From Halomicrobium urmianum (GTDB lineage Archaea > Halobacteriota > Halobacteria > Halobacteriales > Haloarculaceae): DNA of 64,000 bases. The stretch is from the NCBI RefSeq assembly GCF_020217425.1, contig NZ_CP084091.1, positions 186,001-250,000 on the forward strand, given 5' to 3'. The notes under the pieces were generated by a model, which was not told the origin of the DNA, ran no database searches, and worked only from the letters and a program-made list of their open reading frames with translations. The translations under genes were made by a program, and so were the position numbers. Below, in pieces: positions 17,281 through 26,359 of this stretch; the stretch's first letter is position 1, and the number at the start of each line of letters is the position of its first letter.

Positions 17281-19474
17281 CGTCGGTCTCCTCCGAAGAA
17301 CCGCCGTCGGGCTTCGCTACGGTGCCCTCATTTGCCGATCCACTCGTCGTACGGGATTCGAGTTCCTCCTGGAATGCCTGGGTCTCAGGGTCGACAGCTT
17401 GCTCGCCGGCGCCGGGCAGCGAGGACCGCTTCTGGGACGTCGGGTCGAAGTCGATGACCGCCTTCTCTTTGGGCATCGCCTCGACCTTGATCCCGCGCCA
17501 CTCGCCGTCGACGCCGACGAGCGCTTCGGAGAAGCCGGCGTCCTCGTTGCCGGGGACGGCGTCCTGGACGAACCGCATCTGCGCGTGGTTGAGGCCGAAC
17601 TCGTCGGCCCACTCTTCATCCATGCCGTCCAGCCGATGGAACTGCTTGACTGCACACTGGTCGAGAATCGCCTCGGACTCGGGGTGTTCGAAGAACTCGT
17701 CGACGGTCTGGGTGACCAGCCGTATCGAGAGGTCGTGGTGACGGTGGTGGCGGAAGACGGTCTCGAGGAACGACAGGCTCGCGGCGTCCTGCATGATGTA
17801 CCGCGCCTCGTCGATGTAGAACACGACCTCCTTCTCCGAGACCTTCGCCCGCTCGTACACCAGCGAGATCAGCAGCTGCATCGTCAGCGCCGTGCTGCTG
17901 TCCACGCTGCCTTCCTGCTGTGCGAGGTCGAGGTAGACGACCTTCTCGTCGCGGATGTCGAAGTCCGACGCCTGGCCGAGATTGGCGTGCCGGCCGCCCT
18001 CCTCGAAGGGGCGCAGCTGATCAAGCAACCACGTCGCGTCTTCCTTGATCTTCCCGGCCTCCTCGTCGGATCGGACGACGAATGCCTCGGGATCGTCGAC
18101 CATGTCCTCGAAGACGTCCATCATGTCCCGAACGGTCGGACTGGGATTGCTGTGCGTGGCGATGTCGTCGGTGATACCCGTACGCTTGTACGCCTGCTTG
18201 AGGCCGAGTTCAAGCGTCGTCCGGCGGTCGCCCAGCGAAATCCCGCGGAGCGCGAAGAAGTTGGTGAGGAAGCTCATCGCGTCGTCGAGCTTCTCGTTGA
18301 ACGGGCTGGCGTCCTCGCCCATCGCCCGCTGGACGTGTTCGGGCGTCTCCCGAATCTCCAGCGGGTTGAGCCCGAGCGTCCCGCCGACGGTGATTCGCTT
18401 GGCGTCCAGCGCCTCCGAGACGCCGGCCCAGTTGTTCAGCGGTTCGAGGATGATCCCGATGCGGTCCTTACTCTGCTCGATCGACCGGATGAAGTTCTGC
18501 TTCGAGCTGAACGACTTCCCCGAGCCCGTATCACCGACGGTGAACATCGCGTAGCCGTTGTCCCGCGCGAAGGGATCGATGACCACCGGACTCTGGTTGT
18601 CCTTGTGGATGCCGAACTCGACGCCGCCCTCCTCAAGGATCGTCGCGTTGTGGGGTGAGGAGAGCAACGCCCCGACAGCGCCGCCGAGGGCGATCGACGT
18701 CCGGCCGAAGACGTTGTCGCCGATGGGAGCCGCAGACTGGAGGGCGAGGTCCTGCCGGCAGATCGCCGTCTTCGGCGTGAGGTTCGCCGGATCGTCCCGG
18801 AGTGCACTCTTGACCTTCTGGACGGCGTCTCTGAGGTCGTCTTTCCCGTCGGCGCGGACCGTGACGAACATCCCCTGGTCGAAGACGTTCGCACCGTTCT
18901 CGACGGCCGTGTACGTCGCAGCTGCTTCGTTGGCTCGCTCCTGTAGGTAGGCACTCCGGACGCTCTGTTCGAGGTCGGCGTCGACCTGGAGGTCGTCAGC
19001 GATGTCCTGCAGTTCGTTGCGGGCCCGCTCCTGATTCTTCGGGGTGATGTGGGCCGTCAGATCGAACTGCACGTCGGTCATCTCGAAGAGGTCGCTGAGG
19101 TACCCATCGTTCGGGTAGTCGGGATAGTCGGCGATATACAGGGTCGTGGTCCACTGCTCGCCGACTCGTGCAGCACGCGTTTCCCACTCGATGGCGGCCG
19201 GCGCCGTCACGGTCTTGTGTGACTCCGAGATGTCATCGAGCAGCTGGCCTTCGACATGGCCCTGCTCTAGCGTCTCCTCGTCGAGGACGTCCGCGAACTC
19301 GACTTCCTGTTCGTCGTCCTCGGTGTACCGGTCCCGGAGAAGCTTCCCACCAACACCGACCACGACGGCGAGGAGGACGTAGAGTGCCGCGCCTTCAGCC
19401 GAGGTTGGGTTCGAGAGCCACTCCGTAAGCTGCCCGACTGCGCTACTGTCCGTCTGCAGCACCATACTACGCAT
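17273..19474 (-). CDS. VirB4-like type IV secretion ATPase
   Basis: 733 residues from the ATG at 19474, which overlaps the upstream stop by 8 bp (an ATG at 19465 is also possible). An N-terminal membrane segment (AALYVLLAVVVGVGGKLLRD) is followed by a VirB4-like N-domain. Walker A is GDTGSGKSFSSKQ near residue 315 and Walker B is VVFYIDEARYIM near 553, with the downstream LVTQTVDEF motif (coupling Gln). VirB4 proteins power substrate transfer and pilus assembly. Two long plus-strand frames across this gene are antisense shadows. Confidence 0.88.
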   Translation of the reverse strand: MRSMVLQTDSSAVGQLTEWLSNPTSAEGAALYVLLAVVVGVGGKLLRDRYTEDDEQEVEFADVLDEETLEQGHVEGQLLDDISESHKTVTAPAAIEWETRAARVGEQWTTTLYIADYPDYPNDGYLSDLFEMTDVQFDLTAHITPKNQERARNELQDIADDLQVDADLEQSVRSAYLQERANEAAATYTAVENGANVFDQGMFVTVRADGKDDLRDAVQKVKSALRDDPANLTPKTAICRQDLALQSAAPIGDNVFGRTSIALGGAVGALLSSPHNATILEEGGVEFGIHKDNQSPVVIDPFARDNGYAMFTVGDTGSGKSFSSKQNFIRSIEQSKDRIGIILEPLNNWAGVSEALDAKRITVGGTLGLNPLEIRETPEHVQRAMGEDASPFNEKLDDAMSFLTNFFALRGISLGDRRTTLELGLKQAYKRTGITDDIATHSNPSPTVRDMMDVFEDMVDDPEAFVVRSDEEAGKIKEDATWLLDQLRPFEEGGRHANLGQASDFDIRDEKVVYLDLAQQEGSVDSSTALTMQLLISLVYERAKVSEKEVVFYIDEARYIMQDAASLSFLETVFRHHRHHDLSIRLVTQTVDEFFEHPESEAILDQCAVKQFHRLDGMDEEWADEFGLNHAQMRFVQDAVPGNEDAGFSEALVGVDGEWRGIKVEAMPKEKAVIDFDPTSQKRSSLPGAGEQAVDPETQAFQEELESRTTSGSANEGTVAKPDGGSSEETDDA

Positions 19475-20588
19475 CGTGTTCGTCCTCCCGGGGCGACCTG
19501 CCCATGATCGATTGTTCACGAACGACGCGCTCTGCCTCGTCGTAGTCGTGCTCGCGGCCGTTCCAGAAGTCCATGTTCAGGACGAACAGTTCGACAGTGC
19601 TGAGCCGACGAGCGGACCAGCCCGATGCCTGCTGGATGAACTCTGCGCGGACGGCGTTCACTCGGCTGTCCAGTTTCTCGAACATCTGGGCCCGACGCTC
19701 GGCGTCAGCCAGGTTCTCGCGGCGCGTCACGAACGGGTTGAACAGGAACCCGATGACGGGGAACTTGGTCAGCTTCTCGGCGGGCGTGCTCTCGTCCCGG
19801 AAGCGGTCGTAGACCTCCAGCGGCGTGACCTGAACGCCGATGTAGTAACGAACCTGCTGGATACCCCGTTCGCGCATCTCCTTGGGACGGGTCTCCCGGT
19901 ACTCCTCGAGGAGTTCCTGGAAGATCGGGTTCTCCGTGACGTCTTCGTCGTTCAGTCGGTCCTCGATGTTCTCCGTGATCTGCTCAACCGGGAACGAGCG
20001 GGTCGTCGTGTGGAGTTTGAGCTTCGAGTTCAGTTCCTTGTTGGCGAAGTCCTCGCCGGCTTCCTGAAGCTGGGCCCAGTCGTCGGACATCGCGAAGTCC
20101 ATGTTGCCGGGATCGATCTCGATGAACGCCTCCATCGTCCCGTCGGCACGCTGGACCGCACCAGCGCCGGGCCACGCCCGCTCGATGTTCGTCAGGTCCT
20201 GGGTTCGCTCGTCGGGCTTGAACGGAGTGTAGTTCGCGAGCCCGCCCTCGTTGCGCTCGGTTTCGTTCGTCCCACTGTCGGCTTCTTCGGGCGCACTGAA
20301 CGTCACCTGTGGTCGCTTGGCGTATCGGTAGATGTCCTTCGCCCACGTCCACGCGTTCAGATGGTCAGGTGAAACGTAGACGATCGCAACGCCGATGCCG
20401 AAGCCCCCGGCCACGAACGGGAGGGCGAGTGATTCGATGCCAGTGAGGCCGGCGATGAACAGGCCCACGATCGGGAAGGCGATCAGTACGCCCACGTCTC
20501 CCTCTTCCACGTTGAGATAGGGGATACGACTCTCCTCGCCAAACTGGTCCATGATGCGCCGCGCTGCTGCGTCTTGGTCTATCGACAT
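19467..20588 (-). CDS. PrgI-like membrane protein of the transfer operon
   Basis: 373 residues. Two adjacent hydrophobic segments near residues 30-75 (VGVLIAFPIVGLFIAGLTGI and LALPFVAGGFGIGVAIVYV) match the PrgI/VirB3 layout. The remaining soluble part contains LNAWTWAKDIYRYAKRPQVT and a VirB4 N-domain-like region (FIEIDPGNMDFAMSDDW; RYYIGVQVTPLEVYDRF). A split arrangement, with VirB3 and the VirB4 N-domain fused apart from the ATPase, is a reasonable reading. It lies directly upstream of virB4 with overlapping codons. Confidence 0.7.
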   Translation of the reverse strand: MSIDQDAAARRIMDQFGEESRIPYLNVEEGDVGVLIAFPIVGLFIAGLTGIESLALPFVAGGFGIGVAIVYVSPDHLNAWTWAKDIYRYAKRPQVTFSAPEEADSGTNETERNEGGLANYTPFKPDERTQDLTNIERAWPGAGAVQRADGTMEAFIEIDPGNMDFAMSDDWAQLQEAGEDFANKELNSKLKLHTTTRSFPVEQITENIEDRLNDEDVTENPIFQELLEEYRETRPKEMRERGIQQVRYYIGVQVTPLEVYDRFRDESTPAEKLTKFPVIGFLFNPFVTRRENLADAERRAQMFEKLDSRVNAVRAEFIQQASGWSARRLSTVELFVLNMDFWNGREHDYDEAERVVREQSIMGRSPREDEHDA

Positions 20589-20594
20589 GAGTTG

Positions 20595-21656
20595 TTAGTA
20601 GTCTCCAGGATCGTTCTCGGTACGCCGATACGACAGGGCACTATCGTCTTCGCCGGCGCTCGTGCTGCGAGCAGCAGCCTTCTGTGCAAGCGTGTGGCCA
20701 GCGGCGGCTTTGGGCCCCCACCGTGCGGCAGTCGTTGCGACGCCGGCGCCGCCGACGTAGGCCCCGGCCGCGACGCCACCGACGACGGTCGCCCCCTTCG
20801 CTGCACCGCCGAGAACTTTCGCTGTCAGTGGAGTCGCATACTTGAACGTCTTCCAAGTGACAATGACTGCAATCAGCGGGAGAGAGGCAGCGACCAAATA
20901 TCGCAAAAACGGGCTGCTAGGTGTAAGCGCATTTTGAGAGTACAGGAGGTCGTACCCTTTGAAGACGACTGCAGCAGGTAGTGGAAGAACTGCTAGGGGT
21001 ACGAACCGCTTGCTGAATCCCCTTGCGATGTCTGAGAGTACAGGGACGTTGCCATAGGCGAGAGCGAACGCTATTGGCATCCCATACACGTAAACAAGGA
21101 GAAGTATCTCCCTGACGTAGTAGAGGGCCTCAAGTGCCCACATTGAGAGACCGCCGATAAGGGAGAAGATCAAAGACAAGCCAGGATTGGTCAGTGAAAC
21201 CTCGAGGAAATTGAGCATCACGCCACCAAGGGAATCCAGGCCCGGCATCAGCGCGATCGTGAAGCCGTCGACAATGTAGAGGCTCAGGATGCTTACCCAG
21301 TACCAGGTGATAATGAGGAAGGCACCGACCCAGGCAGTCTTCTTCGTTCGCCTCGCCTCATATGCACTCCCGATATTAAAGATCCGAATTGTGTGCCTCC
21401 CTTGGACACACATCACCAGAAGAAGAAGCGATATTAGCATGATTTCCCCGCCAACGAGTGCTTCTTGAATCGCTGACCAGGGGCTATTGGTAGGGTCGCC
21501 GAAGACGAAAGCACCGTTCGTCTCAGGAGTAGGAGTTCCGAACATCCCCTCAGTGAGGGTATCGTAGCCTGAGCGGAGTCCGTCCATGAAGAGACCGGTG
21601 AACCAGTCGACGGTCTCTTTGAATCCCTCCAGAACTACGTTGATCAGGTCAACCAT
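20595..21656 (-). CDS. VirB6/TrbL-like polytopic membrane protein
   Basis: 353 residues with about seven hydrophobic segments, for example LISLLLLVMCV, AWVGAFLIITWYWVSILSLYI, LSLIFSLIGGLSMWALEALYYV and FLRYLVAASLPLIAVIVTW. A Gly/Ala-rich tail (VVGGVAAGAYVGGAGVATTA) ends in a polar stretch. The size, topology and position between lipoprotein and VirB3/VirB4-type genes fit the inner channel protein VirB6. It is 6 bp from its downstream neighbour. Confidence 0.68.
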   Translation of the reverse strand: MVDLINVVLEGFKETVDWFTGLFMDGLRSGYDTLTEGMFGTPTPETNGAFVFGDPTNSPWSAIQEALVGGEIMLISLLLLVMCVQGRHTIRIFNIGSAYEARRTKKTAWVGAFLIITWYWVSILSLYIVDGFTIALMPGLDSLGGVMLNFLEVSLTNPGLSLIFSLIGGLSMWALEALYYVREILLLVYVYGMPIAFALAYGNVPVLSDIARGFSKRFVPLAVLPLPAAVVFKGYDLLYSQNALTPSSPFLRYLVAASLPLIAVIVTWKTFKYATPLTAKVLGGAAKGATVVGGVAAGAYVGGAGVATTAARWGPKAAAGHTLAQKAAARSTSAGEDDSALSYRRTENDPGDY

Positions 21657-21658
21657 GA

Positions 21659-22516
21659 TTACTCCTCGCTAAAGGTGATATCACAGCTACCCTGCTCATT
21701 TGACTCAGAATACTGGATGCGGTACGTCTTCGAAACACGATCCCCGTCAACTTGCGTTTCGAGAATCAGTTCGAACTCGCCGGTCTGTTGCTCGTCAGTA
21801 CAGGAAGTCCCAGAGCCAGGAACAAAGGCAAAGGGCGAGCGAGAACTGAAAATCGTGACCTGCTCTCCGGCTTCGATTACGACATCATCGGCTTCCGAGT
21901 CCGTGTCGGGGTCATAGATTCCACTGACATCTTCATCATCGGCGTAATTTGTCCCCTCTTCGTCAGAGGGATACGGGACATCACCGATAAAGAGAAGCTT
22001 TGTAATCGAATCTGGCCCACTCCCTCGATTTTCGACGGTAACAAAGGCCTCATCACTGATTTCATCGTCAGATTTATCCCACATTTTTTCGGGCTGATTT
22101 CTCCCGATTCCTGTCTCTACGATTCTGAGATCTGGCTTGAGCGTGAGAGAGGCTTCTGCTACGGTTTGATCGCCCTGGAGAGCAACGATATCATACGCCC
22201 CCGTCGCGTACGATGTCCCGATCTCGAACGAGACCTGCTGTGATCCAGCAGCCACCTCTCGTCGACCGAACAGTTCTCCGTTCGGCTGGATGAGGTTGAT
22301 CTGATCGACCCCGTCGTCTGCCGAGAATTCAACGACCAACGTCGTCCCTTCGACAGCAACTTGCTGGATGATACCCTGTCCGTCGGAGGGAGTATCGCTC
22401 CCATCAGGTGGAGAATCGCCGTTGCCACTGAGACAGCCAGCGGCACTCGCGAGAGTAGCGCCGGCAACTGTTCGGAGTACGTTTCGTCTGCTAAGATATG
22501 GGTCGTGTCGCGTCAT
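21659..22516 (-). CDS. Tat-exported lipoprotein of the transfer operon
   Basis: 285 residues. The N-terminus SRRNVLRTVAGATLASAAGC has the twin-arginine motif and a lipobox cysteine at about residue 28, so the protein should be exported folded and lipid-anchored outside the cell. The mature part is acidic and beta-rich, with repeated domain-like segments (VAVEGTTLVVEFSADDGVDQ; EAFVTVENRGSGPDSITKL), suggestive of immunoglobulin-like domains. Codon bias is weaker than in its neighbours. Likely an extracellular part of the secretion or mating apparatus. Confidence 0.75.
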   Translation of the reverse strand: MTRHDPYLSRRNVLRTVAGATLASAAGCLSGNGDSPPDGSDTPSDGQGIIQQVAVEGTTLVVEFSADDGVDQINLIQPNGELFGRREVAAGSQQVSFEIGTSYATGAYDIVALQGDQTVAEASLTLKPDLRIVETGIGRNQPEKMWDKSDDEISDEAFVTVENRGSGPDSITKLLFIGDVPYPSDEEGTNYADDEDVSGIYDPDTDSEADDVVIEAGEQVTIFSSRSPFAFVPGSGTSCTDEQQTGEFELILETQVDGDRVSKTYRIQYSESNEQGSCDITFSEE

Positions 22517-22519
22517 GGC

Positions 22520-24268
22520 TTACTGAAAGATGTCTTCAGGTCCGAGCATCCGCAGAAGACGTTTGCCTGCGTAGAGCATCACGAAGAACGGGAGGAGCTG
22601 CCAGCCTGTCTCGAACAGGAGGGCAAACCACCCGTCGATCGTCCCGAGCGGATGCCAGCGAGCGGTCGCAGTATCGCTCACGTACGCGGGGTCGTGACCG
22701 AGCCACGAGCCCGGATGATATCGAACAGTGTGGATACCCGGCTCGTCGACCGTCACGGTAGCTACCCCGGATTCATTCGTTTCGATACGCTGATCCGCGA
22801 CGGTGATGTACCCAGTCCGGGTGTTTCCGCCGGGGACCGGGAACTGTCTGCTCTCGTCGAGAGTGATCGGTTCGCCGGTCTGATTGTCCCGGAGTTCGAT
22901 CCTGAGTGTCGCTCGTGACTGATTCTGCCGGATGACCGCCGCGGTAAGGTTGCTACGCCGGAGCTGCCGCTCGGAGCCATCCTCTGGTTCGACGATTGAG
23001 GCATTCACACCCCGGACGATTCCCCCAACGCGGAGGGCTTCACGGTCGACGTTCTCAGCTCGAACGGCGACGCCGTAGGTCGTCGTGTACGATCGGTTGA
23101 CGACGTCAATGTCGACGTTCTCGCCGATGGTCCCTACCGGCGACGAGCGGTCTGTCCCCCAGGTATCGATGATTTCCGGTCCGTCTCTGACCGGCTCAGC
23201 CCGCGGTCCGATGCGCGAGGGATACGCGTGGACGTAGACCGGGATTGCATCGGACTCGACTGTGGCACTATCAGTTCGGTTCGTCCGGACGAGCATGTCC
23301 CAGTTGCTGTCCCGGGCAGTGTAGAATCGCCAGACGCCACGTACTCTCGTAGTGCCGTCCTCAGTCAGCGTATATCCCTGCCACGGCCGGGACTGGAAGA
23401 TGGCAACGCCGGAATCCCCGTTTGGATACTCGGCGTACGAGGGGCGCGCCGAGAGGTCGTAGATCGCGACGTCGATCGAATCCGAGACGTTGCGTGACTC
23501 CGTTCGATAGGTTACATCGACGTCGGTCTGGTTACCCCGATCGATCCGGGTGGTCTTCTGCAGCCGGACGTTGATCTCCGCTTCGAGCGTCAGCTCCGCA
23601 CGCCAGTCGTCTTCGATCTGGTAGTCGAGGGCGGGAGTATGAGATCCGTCGCGCTCGACGATGGTGGTCCCGTCCTTCTTCAACCGGACCGCCTCGATTT
23701 CGTGCTCTGCGAGCGACCACTCGGTAGTCGTGTTCCCGGAGGAACTACCGCTGGGGACGCGAACCCGATAGTCGACGAAGCCCCGTAACGTACCGTTCGG
23801 GGCGATGTAGAGCGGCGTATCGCCTGATTCGAGGTGCCCCCGAGTAGAGGGCTGAGCCGCGAAGACCGTCGCGTGAGCATCCTCGATGAAGGTCCCGTCC
23901 TCGAGGTCTGCATGAGGCGGGTGTACGGAGGTGTCAGACCCGCTGGCGGCGAGATCCTCGAAATCGTTGCGCGTCCAGGTCGCAGCTGTCGCCGGCGGTC
24001 GTTTGAAGGTGATATCCGTCCCGTTCGCCACCTGGCGGATGGCGGATCGATCGTCGCCGTATCGCTGACGGTACTCCTCCTGATTAACGTAGTTGTCCGC
24101 ATCGCCCGACCAGAGCGTCGCAGATTCGTTTTCCGTGAGCCCATTCTCCTCTGTACCCGGTCGCAGCGGGTCAGCTACGGCGATACCCGTAACTAGGCTC
24201 GTCACCAGCACGACGGCCGCAAGCACGGAGCACTCTCGAGGAAGCATTGGGCTCACGATGAGGGTCAT
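22520..24268 (-). CDS. Large secreted, C-terminally anchored surface protein
   Basis: 582 residues. An N-terminal Sec-type signal (LAAVVLVTSLVTGIAVA) precedes an acidic, beta-rich ectodomain with many N-glycosylation sequons (NES, NGT, NTT, NVS, NRS and others). A transglutaminase-free, adhesin-like composition and a final hydrophobic segment (WFALLFETGWQLLPFFVMLYAG, about residues 545-566) followed by a basic RLLRML tail indicate membrane anchoring. An ATG seven codons downstream (24247) is an equally good start. Role inferred from context: contact or pore component of the transfer machine. Confidence 0.68.
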   Translation of the reverse strand: MTLIVSPMLPRECSVLAAVVLVTSLVTGIAVADPLRPGTEENGLTENESATLWSGDADNYVNQEEYRQRYGDDRSAIRQVANGTDITFKRPPATAATWTRNDFEDLAASGSDTSVHPPHADLEDGTFIEDAHATVFAAQPSTRGHLESGDTPLYIAPNGTLRGFVDYRVRVPSGSSSGNTTTEWSLAEHEIEAVRLKKDGTTIVERDGSHTPALDYQIEDDWRAELTLEAEINVRLQKTTRIDRGNQTDVDVTYRTESRNVSDSIDVAIYDLSARPSYAEYPNGDSGVAIFQSRPWQGYTLTEDGTTRVRGVWRFYTARDSNWDMLVRTNRTDSATVESDAIPVYVHAYPSRIGPRAEPVRDGPEIIDTWGTDRSSPVGTIGENVDIDVVNRSYTTTYGVAVRAENVDREALRVGGIVRGVNASIVEPEDGSERQLRRSNLTAAVIRQNQSRATLRIELRDNQTGEPITLDESRQFPVPGGNTRTGYITVADQRIETNESGVATVTVDEPGIHTVRYHPGSWLGHDPAYVSDTATARWHPLGTIDGWFALLFETGWQLLPFFVMLYAGKRLLRMLGPEDIFQ

Positions 24269-24274
24269 AGGAGG

Positions 24275-24685
24275 CTACCAGGGAGCGAGATTCACGCAGT
24301 TCGCCAGCGGGAAGCCCATCATCGTACCAGCGACCGTGTACAGGGGGCCGAGCGCGACGAGGATGACCCCGGACTTCATCGCCGAGCGCTTGTGGCGCTT
24401 GAGCCCTTTCTTCTGCTCTGGATTCAGCGTGAACATTTCGATGAGGGAGTCAGCCTGCCAGACGATAGCGAGACCGACGATCCCCAGCGCAGTTGTCAGC
24501 TGAAAGAACCCCTCAATCATAGTCGGGAGTTTATCGGCACTACAAACCGCGCCCTGAGATTGAGCGAGAGCTGGTTCCACTGCCAGCGTCAGCAGCAGCA
24601 CCATCGTTATCCCGAAGCGACGAGCGTAGTTTGTCTGGAAGTTCGATTCTACCGCGTTCTCTGGCGCGTCTTCGGTAGACGACAT
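24275..24685 (-). CDS. VirB2/TrbC-like pilin candidate
   Basis: 136 residues: a polar N-terminus, a signal-like segment FGITMVLLLTLAVEPALAQ with a likely cleavage after ALAQ, then two hydrophobic segments (LTTALGIVGLAIVWQ and SAMKSGVILVALGPLYTVAGTMM) separated by a short basic loop (EQKKGLKRHKRS). This is the topology of VirB2/TrbC prepilins. Two cysteines flank the helices and could pair. First gene of the nine-gene minus-strand operon. Confidence 0.62.
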   Translation of the reverse strand: MSSTEDAPENAVESNFQTNYARRFGITMVLLLTLAVEPALAQSQGAVCSADKLPTMIEGFFQLTTALGIVGLAIVWQADSLIEMFTLNPEQKKGLKRHKRSAMKSGVILVALGPLYTVAGTMMGFPLANCVNLAPW

Positions 24686-24770
24686 GGGAGATCGTATCTG
24701 TGCTCACTGACCTCGCTAACCGACAGACAGCGAGGGGATTGAGCGCTCGTCCTCAAAACTAGAACAGCCG

Positions 24771-24779
24771 TATATAAGC
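24771..24779. promoter_or_regulatory. TATA-like element in divergent region
   Basis: TATATAAGC lies between the transfer operon (starts 24685) and the winged-helix gene (starts 24893). It is the best TATA-type match, but it is about 90 bp from either start, so any transcript from it would be leadered. Confidence 0.3.
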
Positions 24780-24892
24780 TTGAACATTCGAACGTATACT
24801 TGAGGATCTGATTATCTCCTACAGATTGATTAACAGAAGCTCCCAATATCTTCGTAAATTATTTGCTAACCGCTTATGGAGATAGTCTCAAA

Positions 24893-25153
24893 ATGTACCG
24901 AGAGGTAGATTGGGCCGTGCCTGCCGATCCATATATCCTTGAAGAGTTAGGGAAATACGAGGGATGGCATACAGCGAAGAATTTAGAGATAAACACCGAG
25001 TTCAGTAGACAGTGGATCTCGCAGCGATGTCCGGTTTTTGTGGACCACGACCTTGCAGAGCGGCATGATGAGGATCCAGCTTATAAGATTACGGACTATG
25101 GAAAGGAGGTTCTCAATGGGCAAGTGAGCTACGACGAACTAACGCGATCTTAG
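24893..25153 (+). CDS. PhiH1 repressor-like winged-helix protein
   Basis: 86 residues starting MYREVDWAVPADPYILEELG; the frame extends ten codons upstream. The pattern ILEELGKYEGWHTAKNLEIN, then SRQWISQRCPVFVDHDL and YKITDYGKEVLNG is the winged-helix layout of haloarchaeal phage PhiH1-repressor-like proteins. It is divergent from the transfer operon and is the obvious candidate to control it. Its DNA is more AT-rich than the region average, as is common for mobile-element regulators. Confidence 0.72.
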   Translation: MYREVDWAVPADPYILEELGKYEGWHTAKNLEINTEFSRQWISQRCPVFVDHDLAERHDEDPAYKITDYGKEVLNGQVSYDELTRS

Positions 25154-25182
25154 GAACGACATATTGCCGTGCAGTCGGGTGC

Positions 25183-25386
25183 TCAGCCATCACCAAGTCT
25201 TCTCCAGGAGGTGGGCCCGGCATCGACGTATCCGCTGGCGCTTGAGGTCTTGTCGTAGTGCTTCTCGAGGATCGTTTCGCTCACGTCACCGTGGTCACTC
25301 ACGATCTTGTGCGGCGTGCCCGCGTCTACGATCAAGGTGGGCAATGCGATCACTTTCCTATTGGAGAACTTAATTAGAGATACCAT
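25183..25386 (-). pseudogene. Tyrosine recombinase C-terminal fragment
   Basis: The piece PHKIVSDHGDVSETILEKHY matches the C-terminal end of haloarchaeal tyrosine integrases, including the catalytic Tyr in EKHY. The upstream RxxHxxR part is absent, and the sequence after it (DKTSSASGYVDAG) no longer matches. It lies just beyond the transfer operon and its regulator, so it is probably debris from the integrase of that element or of one that recombined here. Confidence 0.6.
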
Positions 25387-25446
25387 CCTGCAAGTGCTTC
25401 AGCTGTTCGAGAGAGGGAACACACACCATCTTGCAAGTGTTTTCAG
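25382..25446 (+). repeat. Imperfect 21-bp direct repeat
   Basis: ACCATCCTGCAAGTGCTTC at 25382-25400 recurs as ACCATCTTGCAAGTGTTTTC at 25425-25444, about 43 bp apart, immediately next to the integrase fragment. It could be an att-like scar; this is inference only. Confidence 0.35.
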
Positions 25447-25814
25447 GTTCAGATAGAGTGGAGAGTGAGACGGCGTTTGAACTGCTGTTGCGGGTGGTAT
25501 GCTCGAAATTAGCGGAACTATAGTGTGAGTGCATGATTCTCTCACTACCACTAGCTAGTCTATCAAAAACGTTGTTGCTGTTGTTATTGCCTAGAACTAG
25601 TAGTAGAAAAGTCAAAGTACACGGTGAATTCAAATTCCCCTGACTATTTCGTGGAAGGACCGGCCTCAAACCTTGTCCTTTATGTTATCATCCGGTGTTC
25701 TACCAAGCTGTCTCCAGTCATCATTACAGCAGAGAACAATTGCAAGGAGGTGTGTGTCGTCAGCGGGTCTTGTCACTCGATATCACTCATCAGATTAGAG
25801 TTACCTGTCACCGA
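25447..25814. other. AT-rich gene-free stretch
   Basis: About 370 bp of lower-GC sequence with short out-of-frame open frames only. Nothing coding is supported. Confidence 0.5.
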
Positions 25815-25856
25815 TTAACCAACAGCTCGACGAAAGAGGCACAATCCGTTGGTTAA
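25815..25856. repeat. Inverted repeat TTAACCAACA/CGTTGGTTAA, copy 1
   Basis: Left arm TTAACCAACA at 25815-25824 and right arm CGTTGGTTAA at 25847-25856, with a 22-bp spacer. Two further copies with 21-bp spacers occur at 43870 and 51033. One arm base is mismatched here. Confidence 0.7.
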
Positions 25857-25877
25857 GCTGTAGAGTCTTCTTTCGTA

Positions 25878-26087
25878 CTATTCTTCCGGATGAACTGTTT
25901 CTGGCTCTCGGTAAACCCGGTCGAACTCTGCAAGAGACGAAACCTGTTCCTGAACCTCAGCGGTGTCCAAGTCCAGTTTCGTGGCCAGTTCGTTGATGGT
26001 CTTCGGTTTATCGAGTATCTGGAGGACCTCAAGCCCGTGATAGTAAATGGATACGGCGGTTCGGTGTCCCGCGTCATCAGAAGGGGC
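25878..26087 (-). pseudogene. HTH protein remnant
   Basis: The minus frame gives YYHGLEVLQILDKPKTINEL and then ATKLDLDTAEVQEQVSSLAE, a clear winged-helix core, ending PETVHPEE and a stop. The frame is closed by a stop 17 codons before YYHG and has no start codon in between, so the N-terminus has been lost. Confidence 0.5.
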
Positions 26088-26359
26088 TCAGTGGGGTAAC
26101 CATTCGTCATTACCGCCAGGTATCTATTTTCACTACTCAATAATTAGCCTTCCTGTGTCGAGTTCAGTTGGGTAGTCACTGAGAAGGGAACTGGAGAACG
26201 ATTGCTCACTAACATTCTGGGCCTGCCTAGAGTTGTTTCAGGTGTTCTGATTGGAATATCGGGGAAGCCGTTACCTTGTTTCACTTTCCACTGGCTCCGA
26301 ACGCTTTTCTCCGTCGGCGACGGACACTCAATCGGTTACTGGCGGTGATTACCCGCTAA

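Noticed and set aside
17189..20372. Long plus-strand open frames over virB4 and the PrgI-like gene
   Set aside because: They are antisense shadows of high-GC genes with intact Walker motifs on the minus strand.
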